A stretch of 40,539 nucleotides of DNA from a virus, in IMG/VR virus record IMGVR_UViG_3300006920_000023, positions 1-40,539 of that record. One strand, 5' to 3'. The notes beneath the pieces are model-generated. The model worked only from the letters and a program-made list of their open reading frames with translations, did no database searches and had not been told where the DNA came from. The position numbers and the translations under genes were made by a program. Below, in pieces: positions 8,603-17,839 of the stretch (its first letter is position 1; the number at the start of each line of letters is the position of its first letter).

Positions 8603-9525
8603 TAAAGATCATTCCAGTTGACTACGTTGCCACCAGCGGAGCCGCCTTGCGGTGTCATGCCGGGAATAGCCACACCCATGTTCTGCGCCGCTTTGGCTAC
8701 AGCTTCTGATCGTGTCATACCGCCTTGACGGTAAAGCGCAGTGGCCTGCGTTGCGATCGATTGGGCCTTGGCGCGCAATGTCGGATCAAGCGCCTGCACA
8801 TTGCCCATCTGGTCGAATAGCCCGCCGAGCAGTTCTACAGACTGCCGGAACATCAAGGACTCATCGGACGAATTCATGCCCGCCTCGGTAGGTGAGCGAG
8901 GATTGTCCGCGATAGTTTGATCGCCGCGTATACGCACTGAGCCTGGGGAAAGTGTGTACTCTTCTGGCTGCTGGCGCTGTAGCGCATTCTCGCTGGCCGT
9001 TCTGGCCACTTCACGGCCGCCTTGGAACATGACATCTTCACCGCCAAAGGTTTTGATTTCGGGATTCTCGAGCAGATCATCAATCTCGCGCGCTCGGGCG
9101 AGCTGAAACTTCATAAAGTCTTCGTCGAACTGCTCTGGCATTTGCGACCTGGCAGACTCGGGAACCGAGTTTCGATAGAGCTGGTAGGCTTGCTCGGGCT
9201 TGTCTGAACTGAGCACCACGGCGGCCATGCGTCCGGCGCGGTCGTTCATCTCTTTAATCTCCTCTTGTTTTTTCTCGTCGGCACTTTTCATGTACTTCAT
9301 GATCTGGTCTGCCTGCTGCGGGTCTAGCGTGACCAGTTGTTCCATGGCGCCCGGTACGCCCTGCACGGCTTGCCCTCTAACGCCTTGTAGCAAGGCGTTT
9401 CTCGAGCGCGCAGCGGCACGATCTTCCTGCCCCTGTGCAAACTCTTGCTTCTGCATTTTAAAGCGATCAGAGGCCATCTTAGAGTTCAAGACGTTGCCCA
9501 TGTCAATGCCGTATGGTGTAGCCAT
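8602..9525 (-). CDS. Probable DNA ejection protein (P22 gp20 position)
   Basis: A 307-residue, Gln/Ala/Met-rich, mostly helical protein with no membrane segment, rich in charged helices (about residues 15-45 and 75-150) and a Gly-rich C-terminus. It lies between the two other ejection-protein candidates in the order seen in P22 (7-20-16). Soluble helical ejection proteins are known to pass through the tail with the genome. No specific family motif was recognised, so the call rests on position and composition. Its stop overlaps the start of the 1617-residue gene. Confidence 0.6.
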   Translation of the reverse strand: MATPYGIDMGNVLNSKMASDRFKMQKQEFAQGQEDRAAARSRNALLQGVRGQAVQGVPGAMEQLVTLDPQQADQIMKYMKSADEKKQEEIKEMNDRAGRMAAVVLSSDKPEQAYQLYRNSVPESARSQMPEQFDEDFMKFQLARAREIDDLLENPEIKTFGGEDVMFQGGREVARTASENALQRQQPEEYTLSPGSVRIRGDQTIADNPRSPTEAGMNSSDESLMFRQSVELLGGLFDQMGNVQALDPTLRAKAQSIATQATALYRQGGMTRSEAVAKAAQNMGVAIPGMTPQGGSAGGNVVNWNDL

Positions 9526-9536
9526 GTCGTCCCCTT

Positions 9537-11072
9537 TTAAGCTGTCATCTTGTACAGAAGGTAGTTTTCAATGCCCTGATTGGCAGATTGGGTAATGCCT
9601 TGGTATCCAGCGGCAGTAGCATTCCCGCCATTGATGAGCGCGTTAGCAGTAGCTGCGCCTCCGTTCGTGTTCTGATTGGCATTATTATTCGTGGTGTTGC
9701 TGATCGAGCTCATGACGTTGTTGCCGGAGGTGCCCACAGCATTGATGCTAGACTCGGTAGCACCGCGCCCGATGTTGGCAATACTCAGAGCAGTATTGAG
9801 CACGTTCTGTCGACGTTGATTCTCCAAGTTCACCCGATTGGTGTAATCGGTGTATTGGGCATTCTGCTGCGTTTGATGCTGCTGTACTCCTTCGGCGCGT
9901 TGGCGCTCTTTTAGCCCCTCGTTATCCATAAATGTGCCGTAGTCAAAATTTCGATCATCGCTGTACTCGCCAAATTCCATATTGTAGTCGTCGATATACC
10001 CACCGTAGGCAAACGAGCGATCCATGTTGTATTGATTGTTGTCTCGATCGGTCTCCTGCAGGTAGCGAGTAAAGGCGTTGGCATATTCCTGTGCGGCAAG
10101 CCCTTGCACATAGCGTTCAGTAACTTTCGCTTGCGCAGGAGATGCAAGTCGACCGCGCACAGAGGCCACACGCTCGAGCGCATTGAGCCCTTCCTCTTTG
10201 CGGAACTGATAGCCGGGGTCTTCCTCGAAATTAAACTCAGGGCGCGTGTAATCCTCATAGGAAAAATCGCCCCCGGAGTAGCTGAAGTCTTCTGGCGGCG
10301 TATAGGTGCCCGCCTGCAAATTACCCGGCGCTTGGTATTGCTCGAACTTGTAAGGCTGGATAGTGCTTTGGGAGTTGGCCGCGCCAAGCAAGCTGTTCAC
10401 CATATTGGAGCGGTTTGGTTGGGTCACATTGGTGTCGATCCACTGCGCCGCCTCACCAGGTTGCAAGCCCATGGCCTGATCAATCTTCTCGGCACTGTAG
10501 CCAAACTGTTGCATAGCCCGATACACGTCCTCTGGCTTCTCGCTGCCACCGGTGAGATTCATAATCTCAGCGCGATCGACATCGGCAGAGTCACCCACAT
10601 TGGCATTGATCCAAGCATTGGCCTCGCCCGGTTGAAGCCCGAAGGCTTTGTCCAGTTCGGAGACCGAATAGCCCTCGCGCTTGGCAGCCTCAAAGATCGC
10701 TTGTGGGTCTTCTGATCCACCCGCTGCTGCAACAATCTCTTCCCTAGTAGGGGCAACATATGCGCGCTGATCAAGGTTAGCGCCTAGTGGCTGCAATGAC
10801 CCATCTGCGGTGCCCTTGGCAATGTACTCGAGCGCGGCAAGGCCAGCGTCTTGCCATGGCTGGTTCAAGGCTGTTTGCGTTGCCAGTGTGTTGGCGTTGG
10901 TGGCTAGAATCTTATCCAACGCAGCGTTCTGTGCCGCGATATTCTCGCGTGAGATTTGGAGCTGAACTTCGCCCGCGTCCTTAGAGGCATCGACCTGCGC
11001 ATCGGAGGCCTTTTTTGACCCGTAAGCACTGACCAGAGTAGAGCCTACTATTGCTGTAATGACCCATCCCAT
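9537..11072 (-). CDS. Probable DNA transfer/ejection protein with two 48-residue repeats (P22 gp7 position)
   Basis: A 511-residue protein. The N-terminus (1-18) is a short hydrophobic, small-residue segment, as in phage DNA transfer proteins. Two homologous segments of 48 residues lie at 111-158 and 168-215 (period 57). Each has the pattern E-I...GGSE.P...GYS...D.A.GLQPGEA..WI, suggesting a duplicated helical module. Residues 240-300 are Tyr/Phe/acid rich, and the C-terminal third is Asn/Gln rich. Position matches P22 gene 7, whose product is ejected into the cell. Sequence similarity is inferred, not tested. Confidence 0.65.
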   Translation of the reverse strand: MGWVITAIVGSTLVSAYGSKKASDAQVDASKDAGEVQLQISRENIAAQNAALDKILATNANTLATQTALNQPWQDAGLAALEYIAKGTADGSLQPLGANLDQRAYVAPTREEIVAAAGGSEDPQAIFEAAKREGYSVSELDKAFGLQPGEANAWINANVGDSADVDRAEIMNLTGGSEKPEDVYRAMQQFGYSAEKIDQAMGLQPGEAAQWIDTNVTQPNRSNMVNSLLGAANSQSTIQPYKFEQYQAPGNLQAGTYTPPEDFSYSGGDFSYEDYTRPEFNFEEDPGYQFRKEEGLNALERVASVRGRLASPAQAKVTERYVQGLAAQEYANAFTRYLQETDRDNNQYNMDRSFAYGGYIDDYNMEFGEYSDDRNFDYGTFMDNEGLKERQRAEGVQQHQTQQNAQYTDYTNRVNLENQRRQNVLNTALSIANIGRGATESSINAVGTSGNNVMSSISNTTNNNANQNTNGGAATANALINGGNATAAGYQGITQSANQGIENYLLYKMTA

Positions 11073-11074
11073 AA

Positions 11075-11497
11075 TTAAATCTCCTGCTCTGTAGTGTCTT
11101 CTGCAACGATTAATTTGGCTTCAATAGCATCAAGATCATCGGTGTTATTCCAAGGGTGAATGTTCACGAAGGTGCTGTCCTCGATTGCGACTATGGCTTT
11201 TTTGACGTTGGGCCCGGTATAGAAAACACATGGCGCCACCAATAGGGCTTCTCCTTCATCGCACACCACTTTAATGCGCCCTTTGATCAGCATATTGGTG
11301 CAGGAATAGCGGTGAATTTTCCCGGTAAGAATTACACCGGCGGGAATATCAAGGACTCGCGTGTATGTGCCATGCGCAAAATAATGCTGTGGTTCTAGGT
11401 GGACTTGTTCTTGCTTTAGCATTAGCCCTTGCAGGGTACTGACTCTCGCGCGGAAATCGCCTGGGAGTGAATCAAATGCTCTGAGTTCGCCTACCAT
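11075..11497 (-). CDS. Cupin-like virion assembly protein (P22 gp14 position)
   Basis: 140 residues from the ATG at 11497. A longer reading from a GTG at 11539 would overlap the upstream gene by 49 bases and is less likely; the ATG overlaps the upstream stop as ATGGTAG. The central region (about residues 40-120) alternates short beta strands with Gly turns and contains HYFAHGTYTRVLDIPAG-type sequence, resembling a jelly-roll/cupin fold. Position is that of P22 gene 14. Enzymatic activity is not implied; a structural or assembly role is inferred. Confidence 0.55.
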   Translation of the reverse strand: MVGELRAFDSLPGDFRARVSTLQGLMLKQEQVHLEPQHYFAHGTYTRVLDIPAGVILTGKIHRYSCTNMLIKGRIKVVCDEGEALLVAPCVFYTGPNVKKAIVAIEDSTFVNIHPWNNTDDLDAIEAKLIVAEDTTEQEI

Positions 11498-12240
11498 GTC
11501 GCTATCGCTACCCTCTTCCAAGTGTCCGTTGCTGTGCACACGTAGATGTAATCAGAATCGTAAGTGATCGTGCCCGCCGTGCCGGTTGCCGCTGCACTGG
11601 CCGGAGGGGAGCTGTTCGCAATTAATGGGCCTGTGAGCGTAAGTCCTGCGAATGTTGGAGCGTTGGCGCTGCCAAGCCCTAGTGTTGTTCTGGCAGTCGC
11701 TGCATCGGCATCATCTAGGAGCGTGATCGCAAAGGCAGTTAAATCAGTCACCGCGTAAGAGTTAGCCGCGGTGGTATAAATCATCTTATTGGCGGCAGTG
11801 GTCAGACTTGCGATTGACTGCAAGGCGACGTTATAGGCTTGAACATTGGTGCCGATGGCAAGGCCAAGGGTTGTGCGCGCGGTACTCTCGTTAATGTCAT
11901 CAAGAAGTGATCGAGCAAAATTCGTGATAGTGCCGGTTGTCCAGACATCAGCACCTGTCGTGTAAAGGAATCGATCAGCGGAAGTAGTCAGTCCTGCAAT
12001 CGACTCAAGGCTAGGGTCTTGGGCCTGCACATTCGTGCCGATCTCTAACCCTAGCGCGACCCTTGCCCCGGCCGCTGTATCCGAATTAGTGCCGCCAGAG
12101 CCAATGCCAAGCACACCGCCAAAGCTGCCAGTGCGATTCCATAGCCGATACATAAAGTCGAGGAAATCAGGGTTGCCAGCCCCCGTCTTAGTGTTGATCA
12201 GGCTGCCTTGCAGTTTCTGAGGATTAAGCCGTGTGCTCAT
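11491..12240 (-). CDS. Tail needle-position protein with two 62-residue fibre repeats
   Basis: A 249-residue protein immediately after the gp10-like gene, where P22 encodes the tail needle gp26. Residues 63-124 and 125-186 are tandem repeats (period 62) beginning LGLxIGTNVQA and containing S(I)A.LTT.A...YTT and LLDD...ARTT. These are typical of trimeric phage tail fibres. The C-terminus (about 215-249) has a Tyr/Thr-rich cap ending in a Trp. Expected role: a trimeric fibre or needle that plugs the tail or contacts the cell. ATGA overlap with the gp10-like gene. Confidence 0.65.
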   Translation of the reverse strand: MSTRLNPQKLQGSLINTKTGAGNPDFLDFMYRLWNRTGSFGGVLGIGSGGTNSDTAAGARVALGLEIGTNVQAQDPSLESIAGLTTSADRFLYTTGADVWTTGTITNFARSLLDDINESTARTTLGLAIGTNVQAYNVALQSIASLTTAANKMIYTTAANSYAVTDLTAFAITLLDDADAATARTTLGLGSANAPTFAGLTLTGPLIANSSPPASAAATGTAGTITYDSDYIYVCTATDTWKRVAIATW

Positions 12241-13613
12241 GAGAAGTCCGCATAAAGACCGTCGACCACCATATTGCGAATAGGCTCTGCCACCCTGATA
12301 TGCACATGACGTTCACGAAACTGTCCAAGGCGGTTCCAGCGCACTCGAGTTAAATACTCCCCTCTGCGGCCAATGCTTTTATACTTCCAGTTTGACCAAG
12401 AGTTCTGGCCATCGTCTGAGTAACGCATTTGCGCCTGGGGATCGCTTCCAGCGCCGGACTCTGTGGCGCTTCCACTATTCATTTTCACTTCCAGCGCTTT
12501 CATCGTGACATGCTCTCTATCGGCGTGAATCACCGGGGCAATCACGTCGCGGATAATGGAATCACCTGAATCTGTCGGCGCTTGAAGCGTGAGCACGTAG
12601 ATATTTCCGCTTTGGAAATCCCCGATCATGTTCATCTCGTAGGCGTTCATAAAGCAGTTGCCGTGGTGTCGACCACTCCATGCAATGTGGCTGCGTCTTG
12701 CCCACAGGCCGGTTGAAAGGTCTAGCGCCCAAGTGATCTCGAGCGTGGGGAAGGTCACCACGATGAATTTGTGGCCTTCCTCGGTGTAGATGTAAGCGTG
12801 GGCGTCGGAGACATCGCCTACTGAGATTGATTCTTCGAAATTATGGTCACTAACACGGCGATGGAAATACCCTTCGGCCATGTAGAAAATGCGGTCATTA
12901 CCAAGCCAGAAGAGCGTATCGTCTTTGACCAGCGTATGAGCGGCACCGATGCCCTTCTCCACTAGAACACCTTGGCGTTTATCGAAGGGGAAATCAGGGT
13001 CGGCGCTGTTGTAATGCACCTCGGTGGAAGTACCGCCAAAGTGCCACAATTCACCTCCTAGTGTTTCAGTGGCGCGGATCTCATCAGGCAATGACTCAGC
13101 GTAAGAGGCCTCCGACGCATCGAGCGTGACTGCGTTCAGGCCGCTGATAAAATAGATGTCCGAATCTGGCACGGCGCTGAATACGAAATACCCATCGAGG
13201 AATTTCACGCAGTAGCAATCAATCCAGCCGCCACCGGAGAATTGCGCCAAGCCGCCCGAAACAGAGTAGTAATAACCATTACCGCCGACCACGACCAGGT
13301 AAGTGCCGTTGGTCGCCATCTTCACACGGCCAGCAAAGGAGACAGTACCGAGCTCGGTTACTGTCCCGGTTGAGGTGACCGAATACAGCTTGGTGGGCGT
13401 GACCACGTAAAGAGTGCCGGCCATCATCAATCCATCTAGCACCGGGCCAGTGGGCAACGTGCAAAAAGTGTAAGAGCCGGGAGTGCCCACAAGAATGGTA
13501 GGCGACTTAGAGCCGGTCGGCACTGCCTGCACATACCAGTTCTCCAAATAAGAACCGTTGGCAGACCTCGCCTTACCAGAGGCGTTCTGCATTGCTAGCT
13601 GAATTGGTCTCAT
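12237..13613 (-). CDS. P22 gp10-like tail hub / packaged DNA stabilisation protein
   Basis: 458 residues (P22 gp10 is 472), rich in beta strands with repeated hydrophobic-Tyr-Val patterns (LMMAGTLYVVTPTKLYSVTS). This fits the propeller-like packaged-DNA stabilisation family. It lies between the gp4-like gene and the needle-position gene, exactly the P22 4-10-26 order. Known role: ring below the portal that closes the head after packaging and carries needle and tailspikes. The start overlaps the previous stop by four bases. Confidence 0.8.
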   Translation of the reverse strand: MRPIQLAMQNASGKARSANGSYLENWYVQAVPTGSKSPTILVGTPGSYTFCTLPTGPVLDGLMMAGTLYVVTPTKLYSVTSTGTVTELGTVSFAGRVKMATNGTYLVVVGGNGYYYSVSGGLAQFSGGGWIDCYCVKFLDGYFVFSAVPDSDIYFISGLNAVTLDASEASYAESLPDEIRATETLGGELWHFGGTSTEVHYNSADPDFPFDKRQGVLVEKGIGAAHTLVKDDTLFWLGNDRIFYMAEGYFHRRVSDHNFEESISVGDVSDAHAYIYTEEGHKFIVVTFPTLEITWALDLSTGLWARRSHIAWSGRHHGNCFMNAYEMNMIGDFQSGNIYVLTLQAPTDSGDSIIRDVIAPVIHADREHVTMKALEVKMNSGSATESGAGSDPQAQMRYSDDGQNSWSNWKYKSIGRRGEYLTRVRWNRLGQFRERHVHIRVAEPIRNMVVDGLYADFS

Positions 13614-14311
13614 GGGCCTTCATTGATATTGTAAGGGCGTGAGTGTAGGAGCGCGGAGTCGACACGCGAACTTAGAGGCGTCGAGTTAATGCGCTTTATC
13701 TTCTTCTTGGCGCTCGATGCCAGCTTGCTCGTCACGGCATTGAATGGGCGCTCGAAGGCTATCGCTAACTCCACCTCAAGATTGAGCCTGATACAGCGGT
13801 CATATCCCGGTGGATAGGCCGTGCTTTCAGTCAGCGCCGGCAGCGCTGTCAATGGCTTGTGGCTTACGATCACGATCGAGGTGTCAGCCTCAAGAATGCT
13901 CGTGAAGTAGACCTTTGCCAGTGGGTAGGCGGGCTCGAAATACGCATAGGAAGGGCGCGCCACTGTGTTCTTTGGCGAGATTGAGGCCCATTGACTAAGC
14001 CCTACCACAATTACCGGACTCTCGGCACCAGAGGCGTCCTTAATGCGGATGTCGACCACCTTTAAGGGCCGCGCACTGTTAAGGTCACCGCCTGTGCCGA
14101 AGGTATAAGTGGCCTTCGCACCCACGGTATTGACCGCAAATGTCTCGTGCGTTACCGCGGGAACCAATAGCCGTTCATTAGACCAATCATCAATCATTTG
14201 CTGCGCGATCAGTAAGGAGTCGGAAAGCTCATCACCGCTAGGCTCTTCACCAGAGTCAGTAACGCCTATATTGCGCAGCGCCTGCTTGATTAGGTCTTTA
14301 GTTGTTGCCAT
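13610..14311 (-). CDS. P22 gp4-like tail accessory/head completion factor
   Basis: 233 residues from the ATG at 14311, which has GAGG seven bases upstream; a GTG at 14323 is possible but less suitable. The N-terminus (about 5-60: DLIKQALRNIGV...D..L....MIDDWSNERL) is the characteristic helical start of the gp4 tail accessory family. The rest is the strand-rich segment found in larger members. It binds the portal after DNA packaging and starts tail assembly. Longer than P22 gp4 (166 aa). Confidence 0.8.
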   Translation of the reverse strand: MATTKDLIKQALRNIGVTDSGEEPSGDELSDSLLIAQQMIDDWSNERLLVPAVTHETFAVNTVGAKATYTFGTGGDLNSARPLKVVDIRIKDASGAESPVIVVGLSQWASISPKNTVARPSYAYFEPAYPLAKVYFTSILEADTSIVIVSHKPLTALPALTESTAYPPGYDRCIRLNLEVELAIAFERPFNAVTSKLASSAKKKIKRINSTPLSSRVDSALLHSRPYNINEGP

Positions 14312-14648
14312 CGATAGCCTCACGGACTTTCTTGATTAGCGTGTCTTCTTTCCAATTGACCATCAGCATCTTGGCGCCATTGGCCTTGCCTAGTTCAACC
14401 AGCTCAGGCTTGGTCAGCCTGGTGGGCTCTGCATTGAAGATGGCAAGCAAGTCACGCTCACCAAGACTCTCGTCTTCGCTCTTGGCCGCCTGTGCTTTCT
14501 TCTCGGGCGCTTTCTCCACCGGCTTGCCTATCTTTGCCGGGTTATCTACCCAACCATCCTTTGCCAGTGCGTCCATGTCCTCTACGGCCGCATCGAAAAT
14601 CTTGCCTTTCGGTGCGTCTGCGCTGAATAAATATGTTGGCGTTTTCAT
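14298..14648 (-). CDS. Small charged protein with HeH/SAP-like C-terminus
   Basis: A 116-residue protein with a Lys/Glu/Ala-rich middle (about 42-62) and a C-terminal segment (76-112, LTKPELVELGKANG...KEDTLIKKVREAI) that resembles the helix-extension-helix or SAP fold. That fold is common in small proteins next to phage capsid genes. GGAG lies six bases before the ATG. It follows an intrinsic terminator, so its expression may be lower than that of coat. Function unknown; a head-proximal role is inferred from position. Confidence 0.6.
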   Translation of the reverse strand: MKTPTYLFSADAPKGKIFDAAVEDMDALAKDGWVDNPAKIGKPVEKAPEKKAQAAKSEDESLGERDLLAIFNAEPTRLTKPELVELGKANGAKMLMVNWKEDTLIKKVREAIDGNN

Positions 14649-14657
14649 GAGTTCTCC

Positions 14658-14686
14658 AAAAATAAAGGGGGCACAATGCCCCCTTT
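14658..14686 (-). terminator. Intrinsic terminator after the decoration-like gene
   Basis: Perfect 10-bp stem on the minus strand (AAAGGGGGCA/TGCCCCCTTT) with a 3-base loop, followed by ATTTTT. It sits between the genes at 14711-15478 and 14298-14648, inside the late operon, so it would limit downstream transcription unless antiterminated. Confidence 0.85.
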
Positions 14687-14710
14687 AAAGTCTTGCGGTT
14701 TACCTGCGGT

Positions 14711-15478
14711 TTAGTCGTCGCCTAGATCAACCCAAGTGATCTCGATTGTGCCGGTGACATCGATAGTGCTTGTGGCATCGATTGTCGCGGCAGTACCGGA
14801 CCAGTTCAGATTGAAAGAGCCTGCGGTAGCTGTACCGTTATGAGCCACACCATCACCGAAGATATTGGTGCCAGTGCCTGTGCCACCGGAAAGCGTCACG
14901 GCAATTTCATCGCCGATATCGTCGCTAGTGGTAGCAAGAGCACCGTCAGCGGCTGCGCCAATGGCCACAGAGCCGACACCGATATCGAACACGGCATCAC
15001 CGGCTGCGCCAGTAAGCGCCGAACCCTCGGCAAACGCCGTGTAGTTCTGGCGACACCCGAGCGTGGTGTAGGCAAGCTGCGCAAGATCACACAGCTTTAA
15101 AGTGCCGTAAGAACCCGAGACACCCGCATCGGTCACAGGAATCTGCGCAGCGGCCAGCGTGAAGCGCGTGGTATGCACGCCGTTCTCACCAGGGAAATGC
15201 TCCATGGTGATCGTGCCAGAGGCAGGCGTGTTCACAGTGGGTTTGCGCGCGTGTTTGCCGATCCGCACCCATCGGCCACGAGTCACGCCCGTTGCCGCGA
15301 TGTACTTATCGTTATCCGCTGTCTCGGTGCTGTCAGCATCCCAGCGGTAATAGCCTTGCAAACCATCATCGGCTGCAAGTTGGCCTTGGAGATAGACAAG
15401 TTGCCCGTCGTTCTCTTGGCCGCGAGTGAGTAATTCGGCCAGAGTGCCGATTACCAGTGAAGTTAAATACTTAATCAA
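14711..15478 (-). CDS. Probable capsid decoration or head-fibre protein
   Basis: A 255-residue Gly/Ala/Thr/Asp-rich protein encoded directly after the coat gene. Residues 35-75 (GYYRWDAD.....DN.....TG...GRWVRI) resemble a motif also present in this phage's tailspike (about 210-245), suggesting a shared surface-protein module. The C-terminal half is low-complexity beta-like sequence. It starts with TTG at 15478, six bases after a perfect GGAGG; no ATG in frame is better placed. Position and composition support a capsid-surface protein; no enzyme motif seen. Confidence 0.6.
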   Translation of the reverse strand: MIKYLTSLVIGTLAELLTRGQENDGQLVYLQGQLAADDGLQGYYRWDADSTETADNDKYIAATGVTRGRWVRIGKHARKPTVNTPASGTITMEHFPGENGVHTTRFTLAAAQIPVTDAGVSGSYGTLKLCDLAQLAYTTLGCRQNYTAFAEGSALTGAAGDAVFDIGVGSVAIGAAADGALATTSDDIGDEIAVTLSGGTGTGTNIFGDGVAHNGTATAGSFNLNWSGTAATIDATSTIDVTGTIEITWVDLGDD

Positions 15479-15541
15479 GGTAAGCCTCCATGGCGCACCC
15501 TCATGGATGCGCGCATCTGAAAAGCATTAATGAAATACCGC

Positions 15542-16804
15542 TTACGCGACGTTATCGGACCACAGACGATGACCGAGCTCGCCGTAGATGACGTGTGTTC
15601 CCCACACAGCATCGATACGAGTGATCTCGCTTTGGTTGTTGATGTCGTAGGCGCCGGTCATGCACAGGCTCAAGCCTGAATCCGGGTCACGGACACGAGA
15701 TTTCACCGTCGCGGACTGCGGCAGTTCAAGGTCAATCATGGCCAATGCCACTGCATCCCTGTGGTACAGGAAGTTTTGACGATACTCAGTGTTTGCAGTA
15801 CCAAGCACCACAATTGGTGCATTGTCAGCAGGAGCAGCGGACACGTTCTGATAGCCGCGCAGCGAGATAGTGTTGCCCTCACCGTCCACGGTTGTCAGAG
15901 TGCCATCATTGATTGATGGGTAGATGGGGATAGTGGCATTGCCTGAACCATCCGAATCCACATCAGCGGTCACCACGAAATACTGCAGGCGGCCAGTTGA
16001 GGTGTAGTTCTGAGGGTTGATCTCATACACACCGCTGATCGTGATCACATCTCCTTCTTTGAGCAGGCCAGTGGTGGAAACATCCCAACCATCGGTGATC
16101 AATGAAGAGCCTGTCTGTGACGCCGTGTTCACAACAGGAGATCCACCATGGTCGCCCACAGTGTGTGTTGGCATGTTGGCAGACTCGAAGGTTTCAAAGC
16201 CGCCCAATGGGCCTTTATAGCCTTTCTGCAACGCTTCCTTGGCCAGCATTTCGACGTACTTGCCGGACATCTCATTGCTCAATACCGCCATGTCCATCAT
16301 GTCGAGCATCGCGCGACGATTGCCATCATCTGGCACACCTGCTTTGCCCATGTAGGCATAAGCTAGGCGCATATCCGCGATAGTAGACGCAGTGCCTGGG
16401 GTACCAGAGCTGCAGAAGAAACGCTTGCGCATCTCTAGCAGAATAGATCGGTCAACCACGTTGGCAATCTGCACAATACCTGACTTGAGGTATCGCTCGC
16501 TGAACTGCTCCAAAGACAAGGTGCGATCACGCATGGTGATCTCCAAGCCGAAGTGCTCTTGACGATCGATTGCGAACGGGATTTTCTGATCAACCATAGG
16601 TTGCTTGACCAGAGTACGGCCAGCCGCGGTGCGAGTGCGGAATGGCAGCTTTAGGCTGATTGTGTCGCCCACTTTGCCGAAACGCTTCTCGAGGTCTCGG
16701 TAGACAGTGGCGGCAGTAACCAGGTTGTTTTTAAGTAAAACCAATGCTTCCTTGATGATAATGTCATCAGTAAGCAGGGAATTTCCTGAGCCTTGTACGC
16801 TCAT
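15542..16804 (-). CDS. Major capsid (coat) protein, P22 gp5-like
   Basis: 420 residues (P22 gp5 is 430), directly after the scaffold gene. The N-terminus (LLTDDIIIKEALVLLKNNLV) and the following segment (FGKVGDTISLKLPFRTR...G) are characteristic of the P22 coat family. The middle (about 225-320) contains an inserted strand-rich segment with Asp/Gly turns, as the P22 I-domain does. Forms the icosahedral HK97-fold shell with scaffold. GAGG lies upstream of the ATG. Confidence 0.9.
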   Translation of the reverse strand: MSVQGSGNSLLTDDIIIKEALVLLKNNLVTAATVYRDLEKRFGKVGDTISLKLPFRTRTAAGRTLVKQPMVDQKIPFAIDRQEHFGLEITMRDRTLSLEQFSERYLKSGIVQIANVVDRSILLEMRKRFFCSSGTPGTASTIADMRLAYAYMGKAGVPDDGNRRAMLDMMDMAVLSNEMSGKYVEMLAKEALQKGYKGPLGGFETFESANMPTHTVGDHGGSPVVNTASQTGSSLITDGWDVSTTGLLKEGDVITISGVYEINPQNYTSTGRLQYFVVTADVDSDGSGNATIPIYPSINDGTLTTVDGEGNTISLRGYQNVSAAPADNAPIVVLGTANTEYRQNFLYHRDAVALAMIDLELPQSATVKSRVRDPDSGLSLCMTGAYDINNQSEITRIDAVWGTHVIYGELGHRLWSDNVA

Positions 16805-16814
16805 AATTTATACC

Positions 16815-17777
16815 TCACCAGAATTTTGATTTGGTGCTCTGCTTCCGCGAATTCTCGAATTCAGCAAAGTCCATATCCTCGAGTTTCTTCTCGGATGCGT
16901 CATTGCCGGAGACAGGCTTTACGGGAGCCGGAGCCTGAGTAACCTTCTTGGTCGGCGCTTTATCGTCGGGCTTCTTTTCAGTTGCCTCGGATTTTTTCGC
17001 CGCGAGCTTGGCCTCGATCTTTGCAATCTCTTTGGCCTGCCGAAGCGGGGAAAGCTCTGCAATTCTCGCGGTCTCGCTCTTGTGCTTGCCAAGGTAGTAA
17101 GCTATCTCGCTGGGATCGTCAGCATCAGCCATGGCGATGATCATCGGTTCGGTAATGCGGGTATCTTTGGCCAGCACTAACTCGTCGAAATCTTCATGCG
17201 CCTTTCTGCCATCCTCGAACGAGTCTGAAACTTCGGCCAAGGCCTCCACAAAGTCCGAATTAGCCGCGGGCTTTTTCGCCTCGCTGCTAGGTTTGGGCTT
17301 CTTCTCCGTCCACTTCTCAAGGGCTGTTTCAAACTCCTTGTGCGTGTCGAAGTCTTCAGGCTTAGGCTTTGAGCTTTGAGACTTGATCTCGGCTAGCTCA
17401 CGCTCCGCTTTCGCAGCGCGCTCTTCGGCTGAACTGGCTCGCTCTTCGGCAAGGCCTGCTCTCTTGGTCAAACGTCCTATGCGCTTCTCAAATCGCCTCT
17501 GGTGGCGTTTTCCGCTGGCATCATCAGCGTCGGGCGTGTCCTTATCGCCTTCCTTCTTACCTTCGTCCTTGCTCTCACCTTCGGGCTTTTTACCCTCTTG
17601 GGCTTTGCCCTCTGGCTTGCCTTTCTCGCCAGCTTTCTCGTCAGTCTTTTCAGACTTACTTTCTGGCTTTTTTTCAGTGGAAGGGGCTGATTCTTCCTTC
17701 TTCTCAACGCTGATATCCAGCGTTTCAGCTTCATCGTTTACCACTACAAATGCGTTGCTCATCTCTTCGGTGTTCAT
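16815..17777 (-). CDS. Scaffolding protein, P22 gp8-like
   Basis: 320 residues, extremely rich in Lys and Glu, with long helical and disordered stretches (about 25-160). The C-terminal KKLEDMDFAEFENSRKQSTKSKFW-like end resembles the basic helix-turn-helix by which P22 scaffold binds coat. Lies between portal and coat, the P22 order. Directs procapsid assembly and leaves before DNA entry. GGAGG six bases before the ATG. Confidence 0.85.
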   Translation of the reverse strand: MNTEEMSNAFVVVNDEAETLDISVEKKEESAPSTEKKPESKSEKTDEKAGEKGKPEGKAQEGKKPEGESKDEGKKEGDKDTPDADDASGKRHQRRFEKRIGRLTKRAGLAEERASSAEERAAKAERELAEIKSQSSKPKPEDFDTHKEFETALEKWTEKKPKPSSEAKKPAANSDFVEALAEVSDSFEDGRKAHEDFDELVLAKDTRITEPMIIAMADADDPSEIAYYLGKHKSETARIAELSPLRQAKEIAKIEAKLAAKKSEATEKKPDDKAPTKKVTQAPAPVKPVSGNDASEKKLEDMDFAEFENSRKQSTKSKFW

Positions 17778-17839
17778 ACACTGCCTCCACGGCGTGTTCT
17801 CAGCACATACGTCTGATAGGGGTTAATAAAATCGGGGGT

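Noticed and set aside
10032-10715. 227-residue plus-strand open frame
   Set aside because: Antisense to the gp7-like gene, no motif or start site; shadow frame.
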